From NCBI GenBank assembly GCA_919902235.1, contig CAKKQX010000017.1, forward strand, positions 1 to 40,762: DNA of 40,762 bases. The letters are read 5' to 3'. Positions within the stretch are counted from its first letter, which is position 1. Every line of letters begins with the position of its first letter. The position numbers and the translations under genes were made by a program. The DNA comes from Burkholderiales bacterium (GTDB lineage: Bacteria > Pseudomonadota > Gammaproteobacteria > Burkholderiales > SG8-41). A model generated the notes under the pieces. It worked only from the letters and a program-made list of their open reading frames with translations. It ran no database searches and was not told where the DNA came from. Positions 8,126-17,628 of this stretch are shown piece by piece.

Positions 8126-8524
8126 CTACCTCACCGCGTCGATGACCTTGGCGGCGCTTCCGTCGCTATCGCCTATCGCCTTCATCAGCTCGGCCAGCCG
8201 GTCCACGCGCCGGTCCTTCATCTTCTCCGAATCCACCCGTGCCTGCAATCCAACGGCCACTTTGGCGGCGTCGTTCTTGGCTTCCACGACGCGCACCGCC
8301 GTGCGCGGGTCGCCCTCCGGCACCGGCATCGCCAACACGGTGTGCAGATGGTCGAGGCCCATGTTCGCCAGCGCGGCGACCTTCTTGGGCTGATCGAGGC
8401 CGGAGAACTCGGCCGGCGTCAAAGCCGCGGGCGCGAGCGGACGCACGGCGGGGAGCTTAGGCGCGTCGATCTCGCCGTTCCAATCACTGGCCGGTTGCGC
8501 GCGGCGGATGGCGTAGTTGCTCAT
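8126..8524 (-). CDS. hypothetical phage protein
   Basis: 132 aa ORF with normal composition at the end of the leftward late block. Confidence 0.65.
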   Translation of the reverse strand: MSNYAIRRAQPASDWNGEIDAPKLPAVRPLAPAALTPAEFSGLDQPKKVAALANMGLDHLHTVLAMPVPEGDPRTAVRVVEAKNDAAKVAVGLQARVDSEKMKDRRVDRLAELMKAIGDSDGSAAKVIDAVR

Positions 8525-8539
8525 GGCGCCACTCGAAAC

Positions 8540-8842
8540 TTACGCCGCCTTTTTCGCGGCGCGGCGTTCGTTCTCGCGCACGGCATCCGCAGCAAGCCAC
8601 GAGGCATTCCAGCGCCGCTTTTTCTTCTCGCGTCGATATGCTGCCGTGGCGCGACCATCGCGCCAAATGCGATATTCGATATAGACCTTCCGACGGTCTG
8701 CTGGGTAGGTGACGGCGCGGAATTGTACGCGATGCACCAGCCCGCAATCGCAGCAAGCGAGCCGGTGCAGTTTCATGTGCGGCTGCTGCCACCTACGCTC
8801 TACGTCTATGATCGGCTGGTATTTGCTTTTCCCGGCCGCCAT
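8540..8842 (-). CDS. small phage protein with Cys/His cluster (possible Zn ribbon)
   Basis: KLHRLACCDCGLVHRVQFRAV...YIEYRIWRDGRATAAYRREKKKRRW. Confidence 0.6.
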   Translation of the reverse strand: MAAGKSKYQPIIDVERRWQQPHMKLHRLACCDCGLVHRVQFRAVTYPADRRKVYIEYRIWRDGRATAAYRREKKKRRWNASWLAADAVRENERRAAKKAA

Positions 8843-11568
8843 CAGCGCGCCTCCGGCGACATCTCACCCTGCGGGCGCGGCTTGCGCTTTTCGGCGAACG
8901 CCGTGCCGCCGCTGCGCATGAGGTAATGCACGGCCTCGCGCGTGGCCTTGGCCTTCGGGCCGCCCTCGCGCAGGCCCTGGGCGATCACCCGCGCGGTCGT
9001 GGGGCTGGACAGGATGGCGTTGGTCAGCCACGCCACGCCAGCAACCTTGAGCGCCAGCGCCCCGCCCGCGAGCGCGCCGGGCACGCCGCCGGTGATGGCG
9101 CCGAACGGCAGCGCGGCCTTGACCGCGCCCGCCGCCAGCCCTGCCGACATGTCGGAGCCTTTTTCCGGGAACAGAAAATTCGCGTTCTTAGCGATCAACC
9201 GCACGTCGTCGTCCAAGCCACCGGGCATCAGCATCCGCTGCTGCGCCATCGAGTAGGGCTTGAGCGCGTCCATCAGCGTGTTGCCCTTGATCGTCTTGCC
9301 CGCGCCGCTGGCCGTGGGCTTGACCGAGGCGTGCAGGATGTCTTTCAGGAACTGCTGGCGCACCAGTTGGATTTCCGGGGAGTTCTCGCCGAAGAACTTG
9401 AGCGCCTGCGCCAGGCGCGCTTCCTGCCCCGGCCGCGCGAGGAAGCCCACCGCGCCGTCCTGCATCTTGCCGGGCTTCGACAGCGCGGCGATGAAATTGT
9501 CCTTGAGGAATCCGTCGAGCTTCGTCTGCGCCGCTTCCAGCCCGCGCATGGTCTGCCCGAACGTGTCGGGCTTGAGCTGCGACGCCGGGATTTTCCCGCC
9601 GCGCGCGGCCACCCGCTCGCTCCACCCCGTCAGGTCGCGGGCGATGGCGGGGCCGTAGGTGATGTCCAGCAGCCCGCGGCGCTCGGCGATGGCGTTGGCG
9701 AGCTTGCGCGCGTCCACCTGCCGCGTGGCGGGCTCGATCGCTTCGCGCAGGATGTTGTCGAAATCGGCGGTGGCGACGCGCCGCCAGACCTGCGCCCCAA
9801 CCATGTTGCGCAGCTCGCGGGCACGGGCCGTGTATTCCGGCTTGAGCACCTGCGAGGCGATGACGCCCGGATCGGGGGCCATGCCGCCGCGCGCCTGCTG
9901 CACCAGCCGGTTCACCGTGGCGTCCTCGAATTTCTTGATGCCCTCGGCATAGAATTTGTCGGCGGTGCGCAGCATGTTGACGGCCGGGGCGGCGCGCGGG
10001 TCGCGCGCGGCCAGCGAGAAAGCCGCATTCACGGCGTCGCGCAGGCGGCCGAACTCGCGCTTGGGAATGCCCGGCGTCAGGTCGGGCGACAGCGCCATCT
10101 CGCCCAGGAGCGTGCGGATGCGCTGCGCGTCGGCGAAGGTCACGCGGTCGTCCAGCTTGGCGAGGTTCTGGATGGTCTGCATCACCTTGGCGTCGCCGAA
10201 GATGGGCTGGCCCTCGGCGGATTTCGGCATGGCGCGCAGCAGGTTTCCGGCCTCACGCATGATCGGCCCCGTGGGCACGACCGGCTCGCCGCCCGCGAGC
10301 TGATCCACGCGGCTGTAGATTTTGGAGGCCGTTCGGCCGAACTCGCTGCGCGCGGTCGAAACGGCATCGGCGACGCCAGCGCCAAGATCCCCCGCTGGAG
10401 CGCGACGTGGGATGGCTTGGAGCCGCTGTAGATCGCTGGCGATGCGCTTGTCGGCCTCGGCCGCTAGGCGCTGCACCTCGCCTTCCATCTGCTTGGCGAC
10501 GGCAACCGTACGCTGGCCCACGGCGGCATCGACCGCGCGGCTGCTGGTGGCCGCGCCGGTCTCGAACACCTCGCGCGCGGCCTGCTCGAGCTGCGGCCCC
10601 CGCAGGCCGGAAGCCTCAAGCACCTCGCGCGCCTGCTTTTCCATCGCCTGGACGTTGCGCTTCTCGATCTGCGAGCCGAACAGCTTCTCGCCGAACGCCT
10701 GGTGCCACTGCATCGCCTTGGCCTCCGGGGCCGAGGACGAGATCGGCGGCACGCCGCCGTAGCGGGCGGTCTGCATGGTGGTCTCGGCGGCTTCCGGCGT
10801 GGTGCCGGACAGGTAGCGCCGCCATCCCTGGACGGCGGCGCGCGGTGCCGAGGAGATGGCCCCCCCCACGGCCTGCCCGGCTCCGGCGCCCAGGCCCGTC
10901 ACGCCCACGTCGAGCGCCGTCTCGCTGGGCGTTTTCTCGAATCGCCCGCGCGCCATCTTGTAAAGCTCGGTGATGCCCTTGCCGGCCGCGCCGCCGACCA
11001 TCGCGCCGGGAATGCCGCCCACGGCCGCGCCGCCGGCCGCGCCCACGGCGGTCGGAGCGTCGGCCTGGAGGTAGGCCATGGCGTTGCGCATGAACCCGGC
11101 GGTGCCGGGCGCGACCAGCTTGCCGTCCGGCGTCTTGACGTAGAACGTGCCGCCCTTGTCCTGGAACACGTTCTCGTTACCGTATTGCTGCGCCAGGTAC
11201 TTGCGCTCCTCCTTGGGAGAGCTGGCCTGGAGCAGCGCCACGGCGTCGTTGTAGTTGGTGCCGGTCTTGTAATCCACGCGGGGGTCGCGACCCTTAAACT
11301 CGTCCACGGTCTTGACCGGGCCCATCAACCCCTTGGCTCCGCTGCGGCCCATTTCCACGGGCTTTTCGCCCATTGGCACGTCCTGGGCGATGGGCTGGTC
11401 CGAGCCCACCGGGGCGGCCTGCGTCGATCCTAGGGCAGCCTGGGAGGGCTGCGGAGCGTCCAGCACGAAGCCGGAAGGGGGCGCGGGAAAGCCCTGGGGC
11501 GGCCGGGGGCGATTCTGGACGGGCTTGTCCAGGACGAACCCCGGGGGCGGCGCGACGGAGGCGGTCAT
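8842..11568 (-). CDS. large internal virion/DNA-ejection protein (putative)
   Basis: 908 aa; N-terminal PPPGFVLD/PPSGFVLD repeats, Gly/Ala-rich hydrophobic segment, long helical body; position matches podovirus ejection proteins. Confidence 0.65.
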   Translation of the reverse strand: MTASVAPPPGFVLDKPVQNRPRPPQGFPAPPSGFVLDAPQPSQAALGSTQAAPVGSDQPIAQDVPMGEKPVEMGRSGAKGLMGPVKTVDEFKGRDPRVDYKTGTNYNDAVALLQASSPKEERKYLAQQYGNENVFQDKGGTFYVKTPDGKLVAPGTAGFMRNAMAYLQADAPTAVGAAGGAAVGGIPGAMVGGAAGKGITELYKMARGRFEKTPSETALDVGVTGLGAGAGQAVGGAISSAPRAAVQGWRRYLSGTTPEAAETTMQTARYGGVPPISSSAPEAKAMQWHQAFGEKLFGSQIEKRNVQAMEKQAREVLEASGLRGPQLEQAAREVFETGAATSSRAVDAAVGQRTVAVAKQMEGEVQRLAAEADKRIASDLQRLQAIPRRAPAGDLGAGVADAVSTARSEFGRTASKIYSRVDQLAGGEPVVPTGPIMREAGNLLRAMPKSAEGQPIFGDAKVMQTIQNLAKLDDRVTFADAQRIRTLLGEMALSPDLTPGIPKREFGRLRDAVNAAFSLAARDPRAAPAVNMLRTADKFYAEGIKKFEDATVNRLVQQARGGMAPDPGVIASQVLKPEYTARARELRNMVGAQVWRRVATADFDNILREAIEPATRQVDARKLANAIAERRGLLDITYGPAIARDLTGWSERVAARGGKIPASQLKPDTFGQTMRGLEAAQTKLDGFLKDNFIAALSKPGKMQDGAVGFLARPGQEARLAQALKFFGENSPEIQLVRQQFLKDILHASVKPTASGAGKTIKGNTLMDALKPYSMAQQRMLMPGGLDDDVRLIAKNANFLFPEKGSDMSAGLAAGAVKAALPFGAITGGVPGALAGGALALKVAGVAWLTNAILSSPTTARVIAQGLREGGPKAKATREAVHYLMRSGGTAFAEKRKPRPQGEMSPEAR

Positions 11569-12878
11569 TGCTTAACGGGAAGCCACGCCTTCCCGTCCCA
11601 CTCCACTTGCTCGCCGGTCTCGGGGTTGGTCGCGGTCGTCCGTTCAGCCCCACCCTCGGCCATCATCGCCTTCAACTGCTTCGACATGTTGCCCAGCGCC
11701 GCCGACACGTCCTCCTGGCTATCCAGGGCGTCGAGGGCGGGCATCAGGCGCTCGAACTCCGTCCGCGCGTTCTTGCTGAAATATTTCGACTTGTAGACCT
11801 GGTTCTTGAGGTTGGTCTGGAGCGCGATGATCCGGTTGCGGAAGTCGGCGATGGACTTGTCGCCTTCCCACAGGCCGGTCTGGCTGCCAACCGAGCCGAT
11901 GACGCGCCTGGCGCCGCCCTTCAGGCCCACCAGCGACGGGTCTTGGCCGACCAGCGCGGCCAGCTCGTCAGCCTCCTCGGAAAGGCGGCCCATGGGCGCG
12001 ACCTCGGCCTCGCGCTTGGTGCGGTCCTTCTCGCCGCGCATCTTCAGCGCGTCGCGCTGGCGCTGTTCCGCCGTGCGCCGCAGTTCCAGGCTTTCCGCGC
12101 CGTGCTTCTCGCGCAAGGCCCGGTTTTCTTCCGCCGATTTCTCGCGAATGCCGGCGACATCGCGCGCCGTCTCGGCGCGCAACGTTCCCATGTCGCGCAT
12201 CACGCCCTCGCGCGAGGTCATCGCGTCGCGCTGCACCTGATTGCGCGCTTCGGCGATCTGGCGCTGGTTCTCAAGCTGCTGCTGCTTCATGTCCTGCATC
12301 ATCCCCGCCCGAAGCGCCAGCATTTCCATCTGCGCCTGCCGCCCCATCGCCGGCATCACTTTTTCGAGGGCGAAGTACAGCGAGCGGTCGTCCATGGCCG
12401 GGTTCTGTGCCCTGATGCGCTGGGCGATCTGATGCAAATCGTCCATGAAATTCGGAACCCCCGCCGTGGGGTTCGGCGCGCCGGCGGGGTTTTGCCGTGG
12501 CAACGCGCCGCCGGCGGGGGCTCCTGCTCCCGAGCCTGGGGGGAGGCCGGGCATTCCTTGCTGCTGCTGCGGCGGCCGCGCCCAGGGAATGATTGGCGTG
12601 GGCGCTCCCGACTGCTGCATGGGCAGCGACGGCTGGCCGGGCGCCGGCGGCTGGGGGCCCATGGGCGGATAGGGCTGCGCGCCGGGCACCATCGGAGAGC
12701 CGAAGTAGCCCCCCAAGGCGGCCTCGCCGCCGCGCCGGACTTCCGCATCGGCCATCGCCTCGCGCGCGCGGGCCATTTCGAGCATCCGCGCCTGTTGGAT
12801 TTGCCGCGCGTCCACGCCCCCGCTATAGCCGCGCGGGACGGCGCTGGAGAAGGCGGCGAGCGCGCCGAGGTCCATCAC
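11565..12878 (-). CDS. coiled-coil internal virion protein (putative)
   Basis: 437 aa with long coiled coil (RQIAEARNQVQRDAMTSREGVMRDMGTLRAETARDVAGIREKSAEENRALREKHGAESLELRRTAEQRQRD). Confidence 0.65.
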   Translation of the reverse strand: MMDLGALAAFSSAVPRGYSGGVDARQIQQARMLEMARAREAMADAEVRRGGEAALGGYFGSPMVPGAQPYPPMGPQPPAPGQPSLPMQQSGAPTPIIPWARPPQQQQGMPGLPPGSGAGAPAGGALPRQNPAGAPNPTAGVPNFMDDLHQIAQRIRAQNPAMDDRSLYFALEKVMPAMGRQAQMEMLALRAGMMQDMKQQQLENQRQIAEARNQVQRDAMTSREGVMRDMGTLRAETARDVAGIREKSAEENRALREKHGAESLELRRTAEQRQRDALKMRGEKDRTKREAEVAPMGRLSEEADELAALVGQDPSLVGLKGGARRVIGSVGSQTGLWEGDKSIADFRNRIIALQTNLKNQVYKSKYFSKNARTEFERLMPALDALDSQEDVSAALGNMSKQLKAMMAEGGAERTTATNPETGEQVEWDGKAWLPVKQ

Positions 12879-13870
12879 GAGAATCCGAAGCTGGACGGCA
12901 TGCCGAACAGGCTATTCCAGTCGAAATTGCTATCCCCGAACGCGCCCGACAGTCCGGCGAGGGATTGGCCGAAGCCCTGGCCCATCGCCTGGAGATTGCC
13001 GAACTGCTGCTGTGCCGCGTTCTGGCCGAGGTAGTTCTGCGCTTGCCCCTGGCCGGTGTACTGGCCGTAATTGCCGAATGCCTGCTGCGGCAACGCCCAG
13101 GTCTGCTGCCCGGCCTGGTTGAGCGCCGACAAGCCGGACAGGTTGTTCTGGATTTGACCGGCATAGGTGTTGTACGGGGCCGCGGCGCCGCTGGCGTAGG
13201 TGTTCATCGCGCCCTGGCCGAGGCCGCCGGCGCGGTCGAAGGCATTTCCCGCCGTGCCGGTCAGGCCACCGTAGCCGTAGGCCCCGGAAATCTGCCGGTT
13301 CAACTGCTGGTTCTGCCAGTCGATGTTGAAGTCCGAAAGCGTCTTGCCCATGACGCCCGCGCCGTAGGGCGTCTGCGCGATGCCCTGGTTCGCCATCCAC
13401 GCGGCGGTCTGGTCCTGCACCTGCTGCTGCGTGCGGCCGTAGAGCGCGGACTGCGGGTCGAAGGCGGTTTGGGCGATCTGGTTCGCCATCGGCGCCGCGC
13501 CCTGGCCCAGGCCGTAGAGCGCGCCGGCACCGCCCATCTGATAGCCAGCGACCTGCGGAGCGATCTGCGATCCCTGCACGGCGCCCTGGCGCGCGAGGGC
13601 GGCGTATCCGAACGGATCGCCCGTCAGGTCGCCGACCTGCTGCTGGAACTGGCCGTAATTCTGCGCGGGGTAATTCTGGACGGGATAGGCGCCCGCGGCG
13701 TTGTAGTATTGGTCCATCAACCCGCGATATTGGTTGAAGTCCTGCTGCTGCATGCCGGCGCCAGGCGTCCACACGGGCGGCGGGTTGGGCGATTGCTCGC
13801 CCGAATCGCCGAACAGCATGTTCGCGCCCGAGATGACCGCCGGGATCGCCGCAGCCGCCACGCCGACCAC
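12875..13870 (-). CDS. Gln/Gly/Asn/Tyr-rich internal virion protein (putative)
   Basis: 331 aa low-complexity Q/N/G/A/Y-rich protein in the ejection module. Confidence 0.65.
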   Translation of the reverse strand: MVGVAAAAIPAVISGANMLFGDSGEQSPNPPPVWTPGAGMQQQDFNQYRGLMDQYYNAAGAYPVQNYPAQNYGQFQQQVGDLTGDPFGYAALARQGAVQGSQIAPQVAGYQMGGAGALYGLGQGAAPMANQIAQTAFDPQSALYGRTQQQVQDQTAAWMANQGIAQTPYGAGVMGKTLSDFNIDWQNQQLNRQISGAYGYGGLTGTAGNAFDRAGGLGQGAMNTYASGAAAPYNTYAGQIQNNLSGLSALNQAGQQTWALPQQAFGNYGQYTGQGQAQNYLGQNAAQQQFGNLQAMGQGFGQSLAGLSGAFGDSNFDWNSLFGMPSSFGFS

Positions 13871-14386
13871 TTAAACCTCCACGAGCTTCCAGTAAGCGGT
13901 TTCCACGGGCTTGTAGCCCAGCCGCTCGAACATCCTGCCTATGGTAGTCTTGCCGCTGGCGGATTGCAATTTCGCGCGCAGGTGCAGCTTCTCGGCCAGG
14001 GAAATTCTGACCATCTTGCGCCCCCGTTCCTTCGCCACCTGGGCCAGCGCCTTCTCGGCCAGCCGGAACAGGGTGTAGCCGGTCAGGCCGCGCCGCATGC
14101 CGGGCCGCAGGTAGAACACGTCGCAGGTCGCGTGCAGCAGGGTCTTGTAGTGGATGTGGTCGTTCAAGAAGAACCAGACGTACCCGGCGAGCGCGCCGTC
14201 GACGCGGCAGACGAAAGCCTTGAACACGCCGATGCGCTCAAGCTGCTGGTATAGCGCCCAATCCGGGTTGAGCGGGACGCGGCCCTTGTCGAGCGCGACT
14301 TCCCACCAATGCTCTATAGCGATGTCCTCAAGATCGTCGGCCAGGAGGCGCGAGATGCTCTCCCAACCGTAGCTCGTCTCGGGCAA
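13871..14386 (-). CDS. GNAT-like acetyltransferase/phage virion-module protein
   Basis: ...VFKAFVCRVDGALAGYVWFFLNDHIHYKTLLHATCDVFYLRPGMRRGLTGYTLFRLAEKALAQVAKERG...FERLGYKPVETAYWKLVEV: GNAT fold pattern. Confidence 0.7.
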   Translation of the reverse strand: MPETSYGWESISRLLADDLEDIAIEHWWEVALDKGRVPLNPDWALYQQLERIGVFKAFVCRVDGALAGYVWFFLNDHIHYKTLLHATCDVFYLRPGMRRGLTGYTLFRLAEKALAQVAKERGRKMVRISLAEKLHLRAKLQSASGKTTIGRMFERLGYKPVETAYWKLVEV

Positions 14387-14388
14387 GC

Positions 14389-14589
14389 CTAGGCGTCGCG
14401 CGGGCCGAGCGTTTTCGGCGACGCAGACGTGCCGGAGCGGATCGCGCCCTCGTTGATGTTGTTCGGCCCCATCTTCATCGAACTGTCGTGACCGGGCGGA
14501 TTGTGGCGCTTCATGCCCGCGTGCAGGTTCGCCATCTTGGTCATCTTGCCGGTGGCGTTCGCGCGGGGCTTCTCGACAGGGTTCTTCAT
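14389..14589 (-). CDS. small basic virion-module protein
   Basis: 66 aa MKNPVEKPRANATGKMTKMANLHAGMKRHNPPGHDSS...; SD AAAGGAG upstream. Confidence 0.6.
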   Translation of the reverse strand: MKNPVEKPRANATGKMTKMANLHAGMKRHNPPGHDSSMKMGPNNINEGAIRSGTSASPKTLGPRDA

Positions 14590-14616
14590 CGTCGTCTCCT
14601 TTGCACGGATGCGCGC

Positions 14617-14644
14617 AGTATAGGCCGAAGCCGGGTTATTTCAA
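14617..14644 (-). promoter_or_regulatory. candidate internal promoter for the ejection-protein module
   Basis: Minus strand TTGAAA (14644-14639) - 16 bp - TATACT (14622-14617), about 28 bp before the ATG at 14589. Confidence 0.5.
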
Positions 14645-15016
14645 CGTCGCGCGCAGGGCGGCGATGTCGGCGTCCAGCTTGGCCAGGACGCCCCCCTCCT
14701 TGCCGAGCGCGGCGGCGCGCATCAGATCGGGCGTCTGCTTGGCAAGCAATGCGTCGATTTTGACCTGCACGGCGACGTTGGCTTTGAACACGGCCATGTC
14801 GAATTTGGCGATCACGGTCCGGGCCGCGCGCGCTGCGGCCATAGCGCCGCCCTGCTTCATTGCTTCGGCAAAATCAGGATACTTGGCCTCCCACGCTTTA
14901 ATATTGGCCTCGGATGCATCAAGAATTTGAGCAAGCTCTTCCCGCGTAGCGCCAAGCAGCATTACGCCGCGCGCTATGTTGGGGGTATCGTCAGTGTAAA
15001 AGCCAGTGCGCTTCAT
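14636..15016 (-). CDS. HTH protein resembling terminase small subunits
   Basis: IARGVMLLGATREELAQILDASEANIKAWEAKYPDFAEAMKQGGAMAAARAARTV: TerS-type HTH (GaT..ElA..L..se..i..W...yPeF.eA...G). Confidence 0.5.
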   Translation of the reverse strand: MKRTGFYTDDTPNIARGVMLLGATREELAQILDASEANIKAWEAKYPDFAEAMKQGGAMAAARAARTVIAKFDMAVFKANVAVQVKIDALLAKQTPDLMRAAALGKEGGVLAKLDADIAALRATLK

Positions 15017-15106
15017 GGTCCTGGTGTAGCCGATGCCCCAGGAGAGGCCCCGTTATTCGCGGCGTTGCCGGATTTGCTCACATAAAAAGTTGCCGTGTTG
15101 ATCTCC
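15013..15106 (-). pseudogene. vestigial beta-helix/pectate-lyase-type spike fragment
   Basis: Minus strand open frame [31 protein letters not shown] with no ATG; resembles the YVSxSGNDxNNGxSPG opening motif of beta-helix spikes. Confidence 0.45.
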
Positions 15107-17146
15107 CTACCTTGTGCACCAATACGCAACGACGGCGGTTCCGGTCGGCGTGCTGGTTTTCGTCCAGTTGAGCGTGAAGCCGTCGGCATCCATGGATTGC
15201 ACGGTCGCGGTTTGGTAAGCCGTGGTGCTGGTGCCGACTTTGATGGCGTAGGATGCCGACGCCTGCGTAAGCCCCGCACCCGCGTCGCCGATAGTCAGCG
15301 AAATGTTGGTCGTGACATCGGACGCGCCGAAGCCGCCGACGTTGGACGACACGCCGTCGAAAAACACACAAACCGCAGGGGCAAACCCAACGCCCGTGAC
15401 CGCTTGGGTTCCGCTGGCCGTGGTCAGGTCGCGCGTCGCGAAAGAGATTTTGTTTTTCGTCGCTCCGCCGACGGTGGCGATGATCGCCGCCGCTTGCGTG
15501 GCGGTGAGATCGGCGGGCGCGCCCGTACCCGCTCCGCTGGCCCGGCCCTTGATCGTCGTTTGGGCCATGTCGGACATGGAAATAGTGCCGGTCGCCACAA
15601 TCGGCGACGGCGAAGCGGTGAGGCCGGTGCCGGCGGCGACGCTGGTGACCGTGCCGCTGCCCGCCGCCGTGGTCCACGACGGATTCGCGCCAGCTCCGGC
15701 CGTCGTCAGCACTTGTCCGTTCGTGCCGGGGGCGAGCGCCGTCCAGGTCGAGGCGTCGCGATAGATGACCGCGCCTTGCGTGGTGGTGATCGGAGTGAAG
15801 TACGGGTCGAGGCCGGTGAGCCCCATGAAGAACTCGCCGGTAGCGCCGGGGCCGGTCGAACTGATGGCGGCGGCGCCGTTCCCCAAAAGCACCGATCGAT
15901 CAATGAATGAAGTCTGCCCGGTGCCTCCAAATCGAATTGGAGAGATGCCCAGCGCCCATCGCGTCGCGCCATTGGAGGTATAGCACACACTAGCGAACGC
16001 GGTGCTGATAGTCTGATTCGAGGAACTGCCGTTGATCGTATCGCCGCCAGTGACTGCAATGGCCAAAGGCGCGGAGGTGGTGAGAACTCCAGCGCTATCG
16101 TAAATGCAAACGGACTGCCCAGCATTCACCGAATTTGCCGCTGCCAACGTCCATGTGCGGGTTGGCGTCAAAGCCACGCTCGTAATAACCGTGCGATCCG
16201 TGGGAAGAATTTGGTAATTGACATCGCCCAACGTGGTCATCTGGTCGATATTCAGGCCCGCCGACGAGCGGGCGCCGGCCGCCGTGGTGTTCGCCGTGCC
16301 GCCGCCCGATAGGCCGAGGGTCAGAAAATCCGGGTCAACCGACGCGCCAAGCGACACTAGCGGCTTGCCCGCCGTGCCAGGCCCGGTGCTGCTGATCGCC
16401 GACGCGCCTTGGCCGAGCAACACGGCATGGTTCGTGTTCGCGATCTGTCCGGTGCCGCCGTAGGGAACCGTGAGCGGAGCGGCCACGTCGGCTGTAAACG
16501 CGCACGCGCCCGACGTGCACGGACTGCCGCCGATGGACAGCGTGGCGTTCGTGCTGCTGATCGTGACGCCGGTAAGCGTTCCCTCGGTCGAGGTGATGGT
16601 CGTGCCGGAAATGGCGAGACCGGCTCCAAGAGTGATTTCCTGCGGGGGGCCGCTGCTGGCCGTGCCGCGCCCCAGCAGCCGCGAAGCCGTCACGTCCTGG
16701 ATTTTGGCGTAGGTCACGGCGGCGTCGATGATTCCGGTCGTCGTGATAGCGTCCGTGGCGACCTTGGCCTGCGTCACCGCCGCGGCCTGGATGTTCGTGG
16801 TGCTGACGCTGTTCGCGCCCAGCGGCCCCAGATCGAACGCGCAATTTCCGCTGACGCAGGGCGACCCGCCCACCGAGAGCGTGCCGTCCGTGCTGCTAAT
16901 CGTGACGCCGGTAACGTCCGCGCCGCTCCCGCACACCTGGAAACTCGGATCGCTCGCGCCGCCGTTCGAGGTCAGGCACCAGCCCGCCGTGCCGGGAGCC
17001 GCGCCGCGATAGCCGACGACGCCGGGACCGGGCGAGATTAGGACAGAACGATTGGTGACGACGCCGGGGTTGGTCTGTGCCAGGGCGCCGACGATGCCCG
17101 CGCACAGGATCGCGGTCGCGACGAGAAGGCGTTGCCACGGCTTCAT
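15107..17146 (-). CDS. tail-fibre-like protein with N-terminal signal peptide
   Basis: 679 aa; [28 protein letters not shown]..., repeated GVTISSTxxTLSxGGSPCxSGxCAF and GGTGQ...[15 protein letters not shown] modules, C-terminus [18 protein letters not shown]...[14 protein letters not shown] before the ATG. Confidence 0.8.
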   Translation of the reverse strand: MKPWQRLLVATAILCAGIVGALAQTNPGVVTNRSVLISPGPGVVGYRGAAPGTAGWCLTSNGGASDPSFQVCGSGADVTGVTISSTDGTLSVGGSPCVSGNCAFDLGPLGANSVSTTNIQAAAVTQAKVATDAITTTGIIDAAVTYAKIQDVTASRLLGRGTASSGPPQEITLGAGLAISGTTITSTEGTLTGVTISSTNATLSIGGSPCTSGACAFTADVAAPLTVPYGGTGQIANTNHAVLLGQGASAISSTGPGTAGKPLVSLGASVDPDFLTLGLSGGGTANTTAAGARSSAGLNIDQMTTLGDVNYQILPTDRTVITSVALTPTRTWTLAAANSVNAGQSVCIYDSAGVLTTSAPLAIAVTGGDTINGSSSNQTISTAFASVCYTSNGATRWALGISPIRFGGTGQTSFIDRSVLLGNGAAAISSTGPGATGEFFMGLTGLDPYFTPITTTQGAVIYRDASTWTALAPGTNGQVLTTAGAGANPSWTTAAGSGTVTSVAAGTGLTASPSPIVATGTISMSDMAQTTIKGRASGAGTGAPADLTATQAAAIIATVGGATKNKISFATRDLTTASGTQAVTGVGFAPAVCVFFDGVSSNVGGFGASDVTTNISLTIGDAGAGLTQASASYAIKVGTSTTAYQTATVQSMDADGFTLNWTKTSTPTGTAVVAYWCTR

Positions 17147-17628
17147 GGAGAAACCTCAACATGCCGCCAAGTGCGTCTGTTCAAAATGCACCACAGCGGC
17201 CCCTGTGTAAGACCAAACATGTAGCGAAGTTCCCTGCCGCCCCACCCTTCTTTTTTCTTGCGGAATATCTCCAAAATATCAGCTTCCGTAACTTTCGCGC
17301 CGACCACCCGGCTCCCCCACCTATGGCGGCGCTTGGCAACTTTATCCGCCACGTTGTCAGCATGCGTTCCGATAAAGAGATGATCCGGGCGCACGCAGGG
17401 AGGATTGTCGCAGCGATGACAGACACAAAGACCATCAGGCACACGCCGCTCGTTTGCCATCTCCCACGCAACCCGGTGGGAAGAAAGCCATCTCTTTTGC
17501 CCGTGTTGGCTTATGGTAAAATTACCCCGGTTCCATTGAGTGCGCGGGCCGCGCCAAATCCAACAGCCATCGGTCTTTTCGACCTTGCTCCAAAATCGTG
17601 CGCGGTCCCTTTCAGTAAGCGCCGTCAT
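17143..17628 (-). CDS. HNH endonuclease (homing-type)
   Basis: [20 protein letters not shown]...[56 protein letters not shown]_3 pattern. Confidence 0.9.
   Translation of the reverse strand: MTALTERDRARFWSKVEKTDGCWIWRGPRTQWNRGNFTISQHGQKRWLSSHRVAWEMANERRVPDGLCVCHRCDNPPCVRPDHLFIGTHADNVADKVAKRRHRWGSRVVGAKVTEADILEIFRKKKEGWGGRELRYMFGLTQGPLWCILNRRTWRHVEVSP

Noticed and set aside
8926-10431. 501-aa + strand ORF
   Set aside because: Antisense to the 908-aa virion protein; low-complexity Arg/Gly/His-rich composition.
11373-14254. Two long (553 aa) + strand ORFs
   Set aside because: Antisense shadows of the ejection-protein genes; no recognisable motifs.
16216-16226. TTGACA-like sequence in the fibre gene
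   Set aside because: Inside coding sequence without the TTTCCGG extension or a matching -10.
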